DNA from: an uncultured Saprospiraceae bacterium
Lineage (GTDB): Bacteria > Bacteroidota > Bacteroidia > Chitinophagales > Saprospiraceae
Assembly: GCA_937973565.1 (NCBI GenBank)
Contig: CALJKQ010000156.1
Coordinates: forward strand, 1-6,440
Direction of reading: 5' to 3'
DNA: 6,440 nucleotides
Positions 1-6,440 of the stretch are shown here, in pieces. The notes below the pieces were generated by a model, which made no database searches, was not told where the DNA came from, and was given only the letters and a program-made list of their open reading frames with translations. The position numbers were made by a program, and so were the translations under genes. Position 1 is the first letter of the stretch. Each line of letters opens with the position of its first letter.

Positions 1-116
1 ATTTTATAGCCATGGATATAAGGCAGGCGTTACACCATTTGGGAGAGATCACGGGGGAGATATCGAGTGAGGACTTGTTGGATTCGATATTTTCAAGGTT
101 TTGTATAGGGAAGTAA
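1..116 (+). CDS. mnmE: tRNA uridine-5-carboxymethylaminomethyl(34) synthesis GTPase MnmE, C-terminal end only
   Basis: The reading frame enters from the left edge (first full codon at position 3) and gives 37 residues before TAA at 114-116. The tail reads DIRQALHHLGEITGEISSED, then LLDSIFSRFCIGK. The LGEITGE segment, the DLL..IFSRFCIGK ending and the stop directly after FCIGK are diagnostic of MnmE (TrmE/ThdF). In the known family this cytosolic, K+-dependent GTPase works with MnmG to modify U34 in the wobble position of certain tRNAs; the terminal CIGK Cys is strongly conserved. Only the last part of the C-terminal helical domain is present; the GTPase domain lies outside the window. The gene converges with the minus-strand gene whose stop is at 150, with 33 bases between the stops and no clear hairpin terminator. 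Identification is based on the motif and is very secure despite the short length. Confidence 0.93.
   Translation, partial: FIAMDIRQALHHLGEITGEISSEDLLDSIFSRFCIGK
99..116 (+). other. SGI1-type attB-like site at the 3' end of mnmE
   Basis: The 18 bases TTTTGTATAGGGAAGTAA encode FCIGK plus stop. As I recall it, this is the same stretch that SGI1-family integrases use in trmE/thdF (TTCTGTATTGGGAAGTAA or close variants), with two differences here. I see no second copy and no integrase in the window. The likeness is partly forced by protein conservation, so this marks a possible integration site rather than a demonstrated one. Confidence 0.3.
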
Positions 117-149
117 AAACCTTATATCAATGTAGAGCACTGGTGTAGT

Positions 150-1190
150 TTAATCATCAAGAATAGTGTAACAAACTTCAAAACTGCATTTGTTCTTTTC
201 ATAACTAACGAAAGCACAATATTCACCAGGTTTTAAATTTTTTATTGAAAATGAATGATTTGAAGACCCTACAGGGGGTAGCCAATCAATTACAGGGCTT
301 TCACCATTCAACGATTTACAAAAAAGTTCAATTTTTCCTCCTTGATTTTGAGTCCTTGAGAAATGTTCAATTTTTTTTAATTGGACCAATTGAGTTTCTG
401 GTGTTACCTTAAATGAGCATTCTAAAGAGCAATCATTCTCATCTCTGATCTCAAGTGAGTAATTCCCAATGTCAATATTCATTAATGAAGCTTGAATAGA
501 ATTATTTGACCAATAATAATAGTAGGGTGGAGTACCTCCTTCAATACTTGTACTATCAAGTAGGATAGAGGCAGCATTTTCCTTGCAACCATTGGTAATA
601 ATTTCCGCATTAATAAATTTCATTTCTTTATAAAGGCCATTAATGAATATGGAATCAGTAATACTACAAAAAGATTTCCTGGATGCTAATTTGTAATAAT
701 AGAATCTATTGTTTTCCATATCAACTGCCTCAACATTGCTTTTCATTTTGACCAAACCATCTTTCATGGCTCTGTCTTTAAATAGTAGCAATTGAAACTC
801 ATTGGTATCGAAACCTATAAATTTCAACTTGTTATTTTTACAATTTTCTTCAGGGTATTCAATGGAATAATCTAATGTTCCGAAAAAATTAACACCAATA
901 CCAGCAAAGCAACAATATTTTTTGCTTTCAATTCGTAAAGCATTTGGCAGCAGTACAGAATCAATTCTGGTTTGAGAACTTGTGATACTGTCCTTCCCAA
1001 AAATCCATATGAATTTAAAATTTAATGTATCGTCAAAAGTCGTATAAATTTTATAACCACAATTTATAGGATTTAAAATGGCAGTGCAGTTTATGGCTTC
1101 CGGCTGAAATAATTTGTCACAAATAGATTCCTGACAATAGCAGATGGCGAATTCAAAAAGTAAAAAAACAACAATCAGTTTCTTTTTCAT
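150..1190 (-). CDS. secreted Cys-rich hypothetical protein with SprB-like repeats
   Basis: The 346-aa product starts with a clear export signal (MKKKLIVVFLLFEFAICYC, with QES following). No lipobox fits, so signal peptidase I cleavage around residues 19-20 is likely and the protein would act in the envelope or outside the cell. Residues about 197-262 match a SprB repeat as seen in Bacteroidota adhesins: GGTPPYYYYWSNN, then IGNYSLEIRDENDC. Residues about 268-344 look like a second, diverged copy (IDWLPPVG, then LKPGEYC). About 16 Cys are spread along the chain, including C93-C94. The N-terminal 190 residues match nothing I recognise. Its ATG shares the A of the upstream gene's TAA (TAATG), so translation is probably coupled. 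There is no T9SS sorting domain: the protein ends right after the last repeat (YTILDD). The gene is AT-rich compared with the protease gene in the window. The function is unknown; surface binding is only an inference from the repeat. Confidence 0.85.
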   Translation of the reverse strand: MKKKLIVVFLLFEFAICYCQESICDKLFQPEAINCTAILNPINCGYKIYTTFDDTLNFKFIWIFGKDSITSSQTRIDSVLLPNALRIESKKYCCFAGIGVNFFGTLDYSIEYPEENCKNNKLKFIGFDTNEFQLLLFKDRAMKDGLVKMKSNVEAVDMENNRFYYYKLASRKSFCSITDSIFINGLYKEMKFINAEIITNGCKENAASILLDSTSIEGGTPPYYYYWSNNSIQASLMNIDIGNYSLEIRDENDCSLECSFKVTPETQLVQLKKIEHFSRTQNQGGKIELFCKSLNGESPVIDWLPPVGSSNHSFSIKNLKPGEYCAFVSYEKNKCSFEVCYTILDD

Positions 1191-3190
1191 TAGTGATTAT
1201 CATATTGCATCAACCAATAATCCAGATTGTTTTTTTGGAAATAATCTGGATATTTATCTTTGATTAACTTGCAGAATTTAATTATTTCTGCTTTATTTTC
1301 TTCATTTTCTGCATCGAGATCAAGCATAGATTGATGGTAATCTATTAGTTGATGAGCAATTATAGGATAATATATAGAATTTGGCCACCTTTTTAAGAAG
1401 TTTTCAAAAGCCTTTCTGTCTTTTTCAGTATACGATCCTTCAAATGAATAGTTTTCAAAAGTCAGAAAATAATATTCAAGTTTATCTTTGTATTTCCGAT
1501 GCGAGTAATAATATTTTTTTAATTTATTTAGAATCTCTCTTGTTTCACATCCGCCGCAACCTTCATGGCAAAACATGCTGCTGTAATAGATGATGTCTAA
1601 CTTGAGTATTTTTTCCAACTCCAATGAATCCTTATCAACAATATTTTTTTCAAGCTCTTTTTCAAGTTCCAAATAAACCCTGACGCTATCAAGGGTCGAA
1701 TTTATTCTTACTTGATCGTCGATATGTAATCGATTATTGTACTTTGTTTTTAAATACTGGTCGAGCGATATTAACTCTTTAAGTTGACCACGTTCAATCA
1801 AATCTCTCGTAACTAAATAATAATTTGCGTCTATGAATCTGGGATCAACTTCATTATTGAATAAATATTCTTTCAGATCGTTCATAAATAATATAGAACT
1901 TGTGCAAGTGTTGCAAATTCTAAAATGTTCAGTGGATTTCGTCTGGGTTATCAGATTGGCGTAACTATTATCAATTTGCATTATGGTGCTATAATAAGAC
2001 CCAAAGTTGTAACTTGTATCACTCGTCAGACTGTTGACATTAAGGTTGAAATTGTCCAAGTCAGCCACAAATTGATCAGCATTGTAGTTTGAAAGGGATT
2101 GATCAAATGATTTTCTTTTAATTTTTAATAGTGAGTTTTCGGTTAAGATGTAAAAATTTAAATCATCTGCGAATATTCCCTTTATATACTGATCAAACAT
2201 GTATTTATCAGATTTCTGAACATCTCCATGCTGAACATTTATATGAAAACTGTTCTTTCCAAAGAAATAATAACCAGTTGAAGAGTTTGCAAAATTGTTT
2301 GTATTAGTTGGTAAACTTAAATTAATGCTTGTCACCTTAACGGTATTCAAGTTTAATTTAATATAATTTCCATTATCCAAAATGTAAAGATTTGTGTCTA
2401 ATACAATGGCAGAATTTATTCTTCCCAGATAATATTCATTCACAAAGGTTCCATTGTTAATTATATAGTTACAATTGGCACATAAGCCAAGTTTGAATAA
2501 TACAATATTACTCAAGGTTTGAAATGAATGTGCATCAAGATAATAAATGCTGTCTTTCTGAAAATTCAGAGCTGGAGAAATTTTGGGTTCATTAATTGCT
2601 GCAGGTCGGGCGGAAGAAATATGCTCCAATTTGTCATTTAAAATGGTAAAAAAATTTAAGTCGCCATTTATTTTTGTTAGATTGTTAGTAGCTATTGACT
2701 GGAGATAAATCAGCCCATTTTTCAAAAATATTTTATAAAGATCTTCTTCCGGCCAGTAGGATACATTTTTCCATTTTTTTGTAAAGTTGATGTCGGTTTT
2801 AATGATGGTATTTTTATTGTTTTTCAAATATAATTCGTTGACAACAACTTTTATATCTTTTAGATAAAGATTTGCACTTATAAATGAATCAGGTAAGGTG
2901 ACTTTTTTAACATTGTCAAATTCTGAATTTATTACTTCTATGTAGTTTTTATTGTTAAAGTGGACTAGTACTCCAGGTTTAGCTTGAATCAAAATTGAAT
3001 TTGAATTTATGTTGACGGGTAAGGTATCAACCATGCTATTTGACACCTGTGCATATATAATCTTAGGAGCATAAAAAATTAAAAAAAAGGAAATAATTCC
3101 ATTCAAAACAGTTAAACTCTTCTCAATGTTAAGATAGTTTATATTGGTGACTGTATTTTCAGTATCTCCTTTGTTTTGAAAATTTTTCAT
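1190..3190 (-). CDS. exported hypothetical protein, beta-rich N-terminal part and helical C-terminal part, three Cys clusters
   Basis: The 666-aa product has one hydrophobic stretch at about residues 26-46 (LTVLNGIISFFLIFYAPKII), followed by YAQ. This is either a signal peptide with a long polar n-region or a membrane anchor; no other Met lies between 1 and 53 to offer a shorter start. Residues about 60-400 have short alternating segments rich in Tyr, Ile, Asn and Lys (for example LYILDNGNYIKLNLN and LNFYILTENSLLKIKR) that resemble beta-propeller blades. Residues about 450-660 are helical and TPR-like, with FENFLKRWPNSIYYPIIAHQ and FCKLIKDKYPDY. Cys clusters occur at C237xxC240, C426xxC429 and CHEGCGGC (541-548). 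It is the first gene of a minus-strand pair and overlaps the next gene by one base. The start ATG lacks a strong Shine-Dalgarno, as is usual for Bacteroidota. I do not recognise the family; the fold statements are inference from sequence pattern only. Confidence 0.82.
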   Translation of the reverse strand: MKNFQNKGDTENTVTNINYLNIEKSLTVLNGIISFFLIFYAPKIIYAQVSNSMVDTLPVNINSNSILIQAKPGVLVHFNNKNYIEVINSEFDNVKKVTLPDSFISANLYLKDIKVVVNELYLKNNKNTIIKTDINFTKKWKNVSYWPEEDLYKIFLKNGLIYLQSIATNNLTKINGDLNFFTILNDKLEHISSARPAAINEPKISPALNFQKDSIYYLDAHSFQTLSNIVLFKLGLCANCNYIINNGTFVNEYYLGRINSAIVLDTNLYILDNGNYIKLNLNTVKVTSINLSLPTNTNNFANSSTGYYFFGKNSFHINVQHGDVQKSDKYMFDQYIKGIFADDLNFYILTENSLLKIKRKSFDQSLSNYNADQFVADLDNFNLNVNSLTSDTSYNFGSYYSTIMQIDNSYANLITQTKSTEHFRICNTCTSSILFMNDLKEYLFNNEVDPRFIDANYYLVTRDLIERGQLKELISLDQYLKTKYNNRLHIDDQVRINSTLDSVRVYLELEKELEKNIVDKDSLELEKILKLDIIYYSSMFCHEGCGGCETREILNKLKKYYYSHRKYKDKLEYYFLTFENYSFEGSYTEKDRKAFENFLKRWPNSIYYPIIAHQLIDYHQSMLDLDAENEENKAEIIKFCKLIKDKYPDYFQKNNLDYWLMQYDNH

Positions 3191-3254
3191 TTTCAGTTCA
3201 TGTATTATTGAAGTATTTCTGGAATAAGATTTCGTTGGTGTTACAAGGTATATA

Positions 3255-3284
3255 TTTTTAAGTAAAATATGCTTTTTAAGTAAA
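3255..3284. repeat. 12-bp direct repeat upstream of the minus-strand gene pair
   Basis: TTTTTAAGTAAA occurs at 3255-3266 and again, without mismatch, at 3273-3284, with a 6-bp spacer (18 bp start to start, not quite two helical turns). It lies 65-94 bp upstream of the ATG at 3190, where an operator for the minus-strand operon could sit. The DNA is very AT-rich, so chance is a real alternative. The rest of the 3191-3348 interval shows no gene and no convincing promoter on the minus strand. Confidence 0.4.
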
Positions 3285-3348
3285 GTAATTTTAGCTTGTA
3301 ACTACTTAGTTTAACTATTTCAGGTTATTGGGTTGAATTTTAAAACCG

Positions 3349-3816
3349 AACATTGAGCAATAAGTGCTTTGAGCGTTGGGCCGAACGTTACAAAGTAAAA
3401 TCTGGTTCATCAATGAGTTTTGGAGGATGATGCACAAACGATTATTTCCCGTTTTTTGGGCTAGGGAGGGTGAGTTTCGCAAGACCAATAAAAACATAGG
3501 TGTTGATTTTTGGCAAATACCTGTGGGGCAGAGAGGTTTATTGGAGTACGCAAAGTACTGACATGTACACAATATCTTCTCTCCTGATGAAACTGCCCTG
3601 CGTTTCAAACACCCGGTGGTGAGTATTCATTTTTTTGCCAATGGCAACGGCAGACATAGCCGGTTGATGGCTGATATCATCATTGAAAAAATATATCAAC
3701 AACCAGTGTTTACCTCGGGAATTGAAAAAGGGGAGGCTCGATCAAAATACCTTCAAGCACTAAAAGCGGTCGATGAAGGTGACTTCAGTTTGTTGCTAGA
3801 GTTTGGGAGGTCATGA
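3349..3816 (+). pseudogene. Fic/DOC family 'mobile mystery protein B' remnant
   Basis: One frame carries recognisable family sequence but has internal stops at 3361 (TAA), 3370 (TGA) and 3559 (TGA), and no start of its own. In order it shows NIEQ, then ALGRT, INEFWRMMHKRLF, FRKTNKNIGVD, LLEYAKY-stop-HVHN, SPDETALRFKH, the Fic motif IHFFANGNGRHSRLMAD (His at 3628), then EARSKYLQALKAVDEG and LLEFGRS with TGA at 3814-3816. As I recall the family, intact members are about 200 aa and have Trp at the positions of the two TGA codons. The N-terminal 40 or so residues are missing, the VWKWAGEF segment is altered (VFWAREGEF), and a few residues are lost in the segment after QPVFT. Fic proteins usually transfer AMP from ATP to a target protein hydroxyl; this copy should be dead. 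The usual partner, an HTH protein ('mobile mystery protein A'), is not present upstream. An open frame with a GTG start at 3616 remains but covers only the Fic motif and the tail. Confidence 0.85.
3628..3663 (+). other. Fic core motif within the pseudogene
   Basis: Codons 3628-3663 read HFFANGNGRHSR, matching HxFx(D/E/N)GNGRxxR. The catalytic His, the phosphate-binding GNGR and the last Arg are all kept, with Asn at the metal-coordinating acidic position, which I recall as usual for mobile mystery protein B. Preservation of the motif next to nonsense codons suggests recent inactivation. Confidence 0.8.
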
Positions 3817-4035
3817 AATCGCAGGTAATTTACCAAAACTTAATTTTTATTTGAAATGTGATTCCATAATGTCAATTCCGTCAATCCCTGAATTTTAAAG
3901 TTTCTTATTTTGCTAATCTTAAGGGATGCTATACACCTGAATTTTCAATATTAGACTAAAATTGGTGATAACAAGTAGATACATATAATAATTAATTGTA
4001 TGTCACTTATAATTTTTCTTAGTCTTTAAATTCCT

Positions 4036-4043
4036 TATTTTTG
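4036..4043 (+). promoter_or_regulatory. candidate Bacteroidota -7 promoter element of the protease gene
   Basis: TATTTTTG is an exact match to the Bacteroidota -7 consensus TAnnTTTG. It lies 42 bp before the protease ATG and would give a 5' leader of about 35 bases. No good TTG/TTTG -33 element lies at the usual spacing; the sequence there is T-rich (4013-4020). In AT-rich DNA the match alone is weak evidence. Confidence 0.4.
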
Positions 4044-4053
4044 GCGATTTTCA

Positions 4054-4068
4054 GGAATTAATTATTCC
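4054..4068. repeat. short inverted repeat in the protease leader
   Basis: GGAAT-TAATT-ATTCC forms a 5-bp stem with a 5-base loop, ending 17 bases before the ATG at 4086. It could be a small leader hairpin or an operator half-site pair downstream of the candidate promoter. The stem is short and may be chance. The rest of 3817-4085 shows no gene, terminator or RNA that I can support. Confidence 0.25.
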
Positions 4069-5165
4069 GTCAAAACCTTTAAACGATGTCGACCAACCCT
4101 GTTTTCTTTAGGAAACTGTGCCTTGCAGTTTTTGCCATTATTTTGTGTAGTGCCCATCTTTTGGCACAAAGGAGCAACGAAAATTTTTATTATACTGCCA
4201 CCGGTGAGAAGGTATTTATGGAGGCTTCACCTGACAGGTTGGTTGTGAAATTTAAAGCGGGTACTTCATCTGCGGACAAAAGAAATATCCTTTCGGCCAA
4301 TCGTAACAATGCTGAGATGGAGGAGGAATCTTACATAGAGCCATTGGATGTTTATGTAATGAAAATAAAGAATGCAGGTAATGGCCTTACATCAGAAAAT
4401 ACCATATCCTCTCTCAATGCGGACCAGAATATTGTCTACGCTTCTTCCATTTTGAATGTAAAGGGAGGAAAAGACCAGGCTTGCATCCATAGAGTATTGG
4501 TGAGACTAAAATCACCGGCAGACCAAAGTTTAATGTTGCAATATGCAGCTGAATACAGCTTGATCAACATTCGTCAAAATGAGTTTGACCCATTGATGTA
4601 CCATCTTGAATTGCCGGAAAATGCTAGTGTAGATGCAATGGAGGTGGCCAATGGCTTATTTGAAAAGGGCGTCTTTGAATTTTCGCAACCCGACTTTTTG
4701 TATTTGAATTTATTGGAGACAACCAACGATCCTTTGGTCAATTTGCAATGGGCTTTGAACAATACCGGAAGCAATTCTACGCCCGCAGGTACCGCTGACG
4801 CCGATATGGATGTATTTGAGGCCTGGGGCATAAGCACAGGATCCGCATCCATCAAAGTAGCCATTATAGACTCCGGTGTAGATCTGGCGCATCCGGATTT
4901 GTCACCCAATTTATTGCCCGGTTATGGAGCTTCAGGCAATGGATCTAATGGTAATTCAGTTGGATTTGGCAATGAACCACACGGTACCAGTTGTGCTGGC
5001 ATTGTGGCTGCAGCCGGTAACAATAGCATCGGTGTGGCAGGGGTAGCTTATTCCTGTAAAATCATTCCGGTTCAGGTGTTCGTTGGTAATTCAACAACAG
5101 ATGCTTGGTTGGCTAATGGAATCAACTGGGCGTGGATGAATGGAGCCGATGTACTCAGTAACTCC

Positions 5166-5168
5166 TGA
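5166..5168 (+). other. in-frame TGA at a conserved Trp position of the subtilase
   Basis: The context reads GADVLSNS-stop-GGGG. Many S8 proteases read SNSWGGG here, so TGG to TGA (one G-to-A change) is the simplest explanation. At least ten other Trp codons of this gene are TGG, including three just upstream in the NGINWAWMNG region and two downstream in ENWWGG, which argues against a code with UGA as Trp. Confidence 0.85.
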
Positions 5169-5738
5169 GGTGGAGGTGGTAATAGTGCTGCGATCAATTC
5201 TGCGATCAATGGAGCTGTAACCAGCGGTAGAGGTGGACTGGGTTCGGTTGTATTATTCTCATCGGCCAATGATAATGGTGCTGTGGCTTATCCCGCTTCC
5301 AACAATCAAACCATAGCAGTGGGGGCCAGCAGCATGTGTGATCAAAGAAAGTCACCTACATCTTGTGATGGTGAAAATTGGTGGGGTGGTAATTATGGGA
5401 CCAACCTTGATGTAACAGCACCGGGTGTAAAAATACAAACTACGGATATGTTGGGTGCAGCAGGTTACGAACCGGGTGACTATGTGCCGGACTTTAACGG
5501 TACTTCAAGTTCATGTCCAAATGCAGCGGGTGTAGTGGCGCTCATTTTATCCGTCAATCCAGGTTTGACCCTGGCTCAGGTGAGGAAAATATTAGAAGGT
5601 ACTTGTGACAAAGTAGGAGGTTACACCTATGTAAACAATACACCAGGACAACCCAATGGAACCTGGTCAATATCGATGGGACATGGCAGAATTAACGCCC
5701 ACAAAGCACTATTGTCAGCCTTATCTCCTGATGATGTA

Positions 5739-5987
5739 GATTTGGATGGATATACGGTGAATGCAGGAGATTGTGATGATTTCAACGCCGCCATCAATCC
5801 AATGGCTATTGAAGTCTGTGATTTAATAGACAACAACTGTGATGGCCAGATTGATGAAGGCTTTGATTTGGATAATGACGGATACACAACCTGCTCAGGA
5901 GACTGTGACGACAGTGATAATAGCATCAATCCAGGCACAGCCGAGACATGTAATGGCATTGATGATAACTGCGACGGAATCGTTGAT
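5739..5987 (+). repeat. two tandem MopE-type Asp/Cys repeats in the protease
   Basis: The two units (5739-5858 and 5865-5987) share the pattern DLD..DGYT, GDCDD, INP, E.C, and D.NCDG.(I/V)D. This is the putative metal-binding motif known from MopE and from many secreted proteins of Bacteroidota and Myxococcota. Each unit has several Asp in DxDxDG-like spacing plus three or four Cys, so calcium or another metal with disulfides is plausible. The repeats join the catalytic domain to the P-domain. Confidence 0.85.
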
Positions 5988-6020
5988 GTTTCAACACAAT
6001 CCTTATATGCCTCTACCAAT

Positions 6021-6426
6021 GTACCTGTAGCCATATCTGCAACTCAGCCTAATACCGTAACATCTACAATGACAATATCCGGGCATATAACATCTATTGT
6101 GGATGTAAATGTAGTAAACCTAAACATTTCTCATACATTTATTGATGACCTGATTATCAGTTTAAAAAGCCCTTCAGGTACAGAGGTAGTATTGATGGAA
6201 CGACCTTGCACCAATCAGGATAATATTATCATTAATTTTGATTCTGAATCACCCAATGCATATGGTAGTTTTCCATGTCCTCCCACCAACAACGGTACCT
6301 ATAAAGCCTATGAATCTTTAACCGCATTTAATGGTGAGAACCCTAATGGGGTATGGACCCTTACAGTTACAGATGTTTTTAGCCAGGATGGTGGTGCGCT
6401 TAATTCATGGTCACTGGTAATACCAG
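6021..6426 (+). other. proprotein-convertase P-domain
   Basis: Residues about 646-780 show the P-domain pattern: NVVNLNISHTFIDDLIISLK followed by SPSGTEVVLM, then FNGENPNGVWTLTVTD and GGALNSWSLVI. This beta-sandwich follows many bacterial subtilases and aids folding or substrate contact. It appears complete, and more of the protein probably follows beyond 6440. Confidence 0.85.
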
Positions 6427-6440
6427 ACCAGGCTATGAGT

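Larger units (their letters stand above)
4086..6440 (+). pseudogene. secreted subtilisin-like (S8) serine protease with MopE repeats and P-domain, interrupted by an in-frame TGA; 3' end beyond window
   Basis: The frame runs 785 codons to the window edge with one stop at codon 361. Residues 1-28 are a signal peptide (LAVFAIILCSAHLLAQ, then RSN). Residues about 40-120 and 135-205 look like two I9-type propeptide segments (RLVVKFKAG; RVLVRLKSP, then FEFSQPDFLYL). The S8 domain spans about 212-545: Asp262 in VAIIDSGVD, His299 in PHGTSCAGIVAAAGN, oxyanion Asn395 in SSANDNG, and Ser474 in NGTSSSCPNAAG. Two MopE-type repeats follow (about 552-591 and 594-634), then a P-domain (about 646-780) of the proprotein-convertase type. 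The TGA sits between His and Ser, so the 360-aa product made by normal termination (4086-5168) has no catalytic Ser and should be inactive. Everything after the stop is in frame and undamaged, which suggests a recent mutation, readthrough or a sequencing error. Family members are typically exported; T9SS sorting sequences, if any, would lie past 6440. Confidence 0.88.

Noticed and set aside
117..149. Bidirectional terminator between mnmE and the minus-strand gene
   Set aside because: Only CACTGGTG-type partial symmetry with almost no loop is present, and no GC-rich stem with a T-run was found.
3315..3608. 97-aa minus-strand open frame
   Set aside because: It lies antisense to the Fic remnant, matches no family I know, and is explained by the complement of conserved Fic codons.
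3875..4073. ATTCCGTCAA at 3875-3884 and 4064-4073
   Set aside because: A single pair of 10-mers 189 bp apart with no flanking similarity is not enough to call a repeat or attachment site.
5166..5230. Selenocysteine insertion at the TGA
   Set aside because: The position is Trp in related proteases rather than Cys or Sec, and I see no SECIS-like hairpin just downstream.
5627..6034. 135-aa minus-strand open frame opposite the MopE repeats
   Set aside because: Its Ser/Pro/Gln-rich, low-complexity sequence is the complement of Asp-rich repeat codons; the plus strand has clear domains.
4086..6440. UGA recoded as Trp across the genome
   Set aside because: About ten Trp codons in this gene and all those checked in the minus-strand 346-aa gene are TGG, and the Fic remnant ends with TGA at its expected terminus.

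Overview
The window looks like a chromosomal segment of a Bacteroidota bacterium, perhaps of the Saprospiraceae/Chitinophaga side. This is inferred from AT-rich intergenic DNA, a TAnnTTTG-type -7 promoter element, start codons without a clear Shine-Dalgarno, a SprB-type repeat in a secreted protein, and a large secreted subtilase carrying MopE-type Asp/Cys repeats and a proprotein-convertase P-domain. No rRNA, tRNA, CRISPR array, transposase or integrase is visible.

Layout. (1) Bases 1-116 hold the last 37 codons of mnmE (tRNA modification GTPase), ending in the family's FCIGK motif. These last 18 bases are the site type used by SGI1-like genomic islands. (2) Bases 150-3190, minus strand and convergent with mnmE, hold two genes that share one base (TAATG) and are almost certainly one transcription unit. 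The upstream gene encodes a 666-aa exported protein with three Cys clusters. The downstream gene encodes a 346-aa exported Cys-rich protein with one clear and one degenerate SprB-like repeat. Neither belongs to a characterised family I recognise. (3) Bases 3191-3348 form a divergent intergenic region with a 12-bp direct repeat. (4) Bases 3349-3816, plus strand, are a decayed Fic-domain 'mobile mystery protein B' gene with its Fic motif intact but with nonsense codons, two of them TGA at expected Trp positions. (5) Bases 3817-4085 are AT-rich intergenic DNA with a candidate -7 element and a short inverted repeat before the next gene. (6) From 4086 to the window end is a subtilisin-like protease gene: signal peptide, two I9-like propeptide segments, S8 catalytic domain, two MopE-type repeats and a P-domain. 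It is interrupted by one TGA at 5166-5168, exactly where subtilases of the 'SNSWGGG' type have Trp. The frame then stays open for 424 codons to the edge.

How the parts relate. The minus-strand pair probably makes two envelope or extracellular proteins in coupled amounts. The Fic remnant and the interrupted protease are next to each other on the plus strand. Both carry TGG-to-TGA type lesions, while many normal TGG Trp codons surround them, so this is gene decay or sequence error rather than an altered genetic code. The region between mnmE and the protease looks accessory. I do not see a complete new defence or mobile system; the most novel material is the uncharacterised secreted pair.
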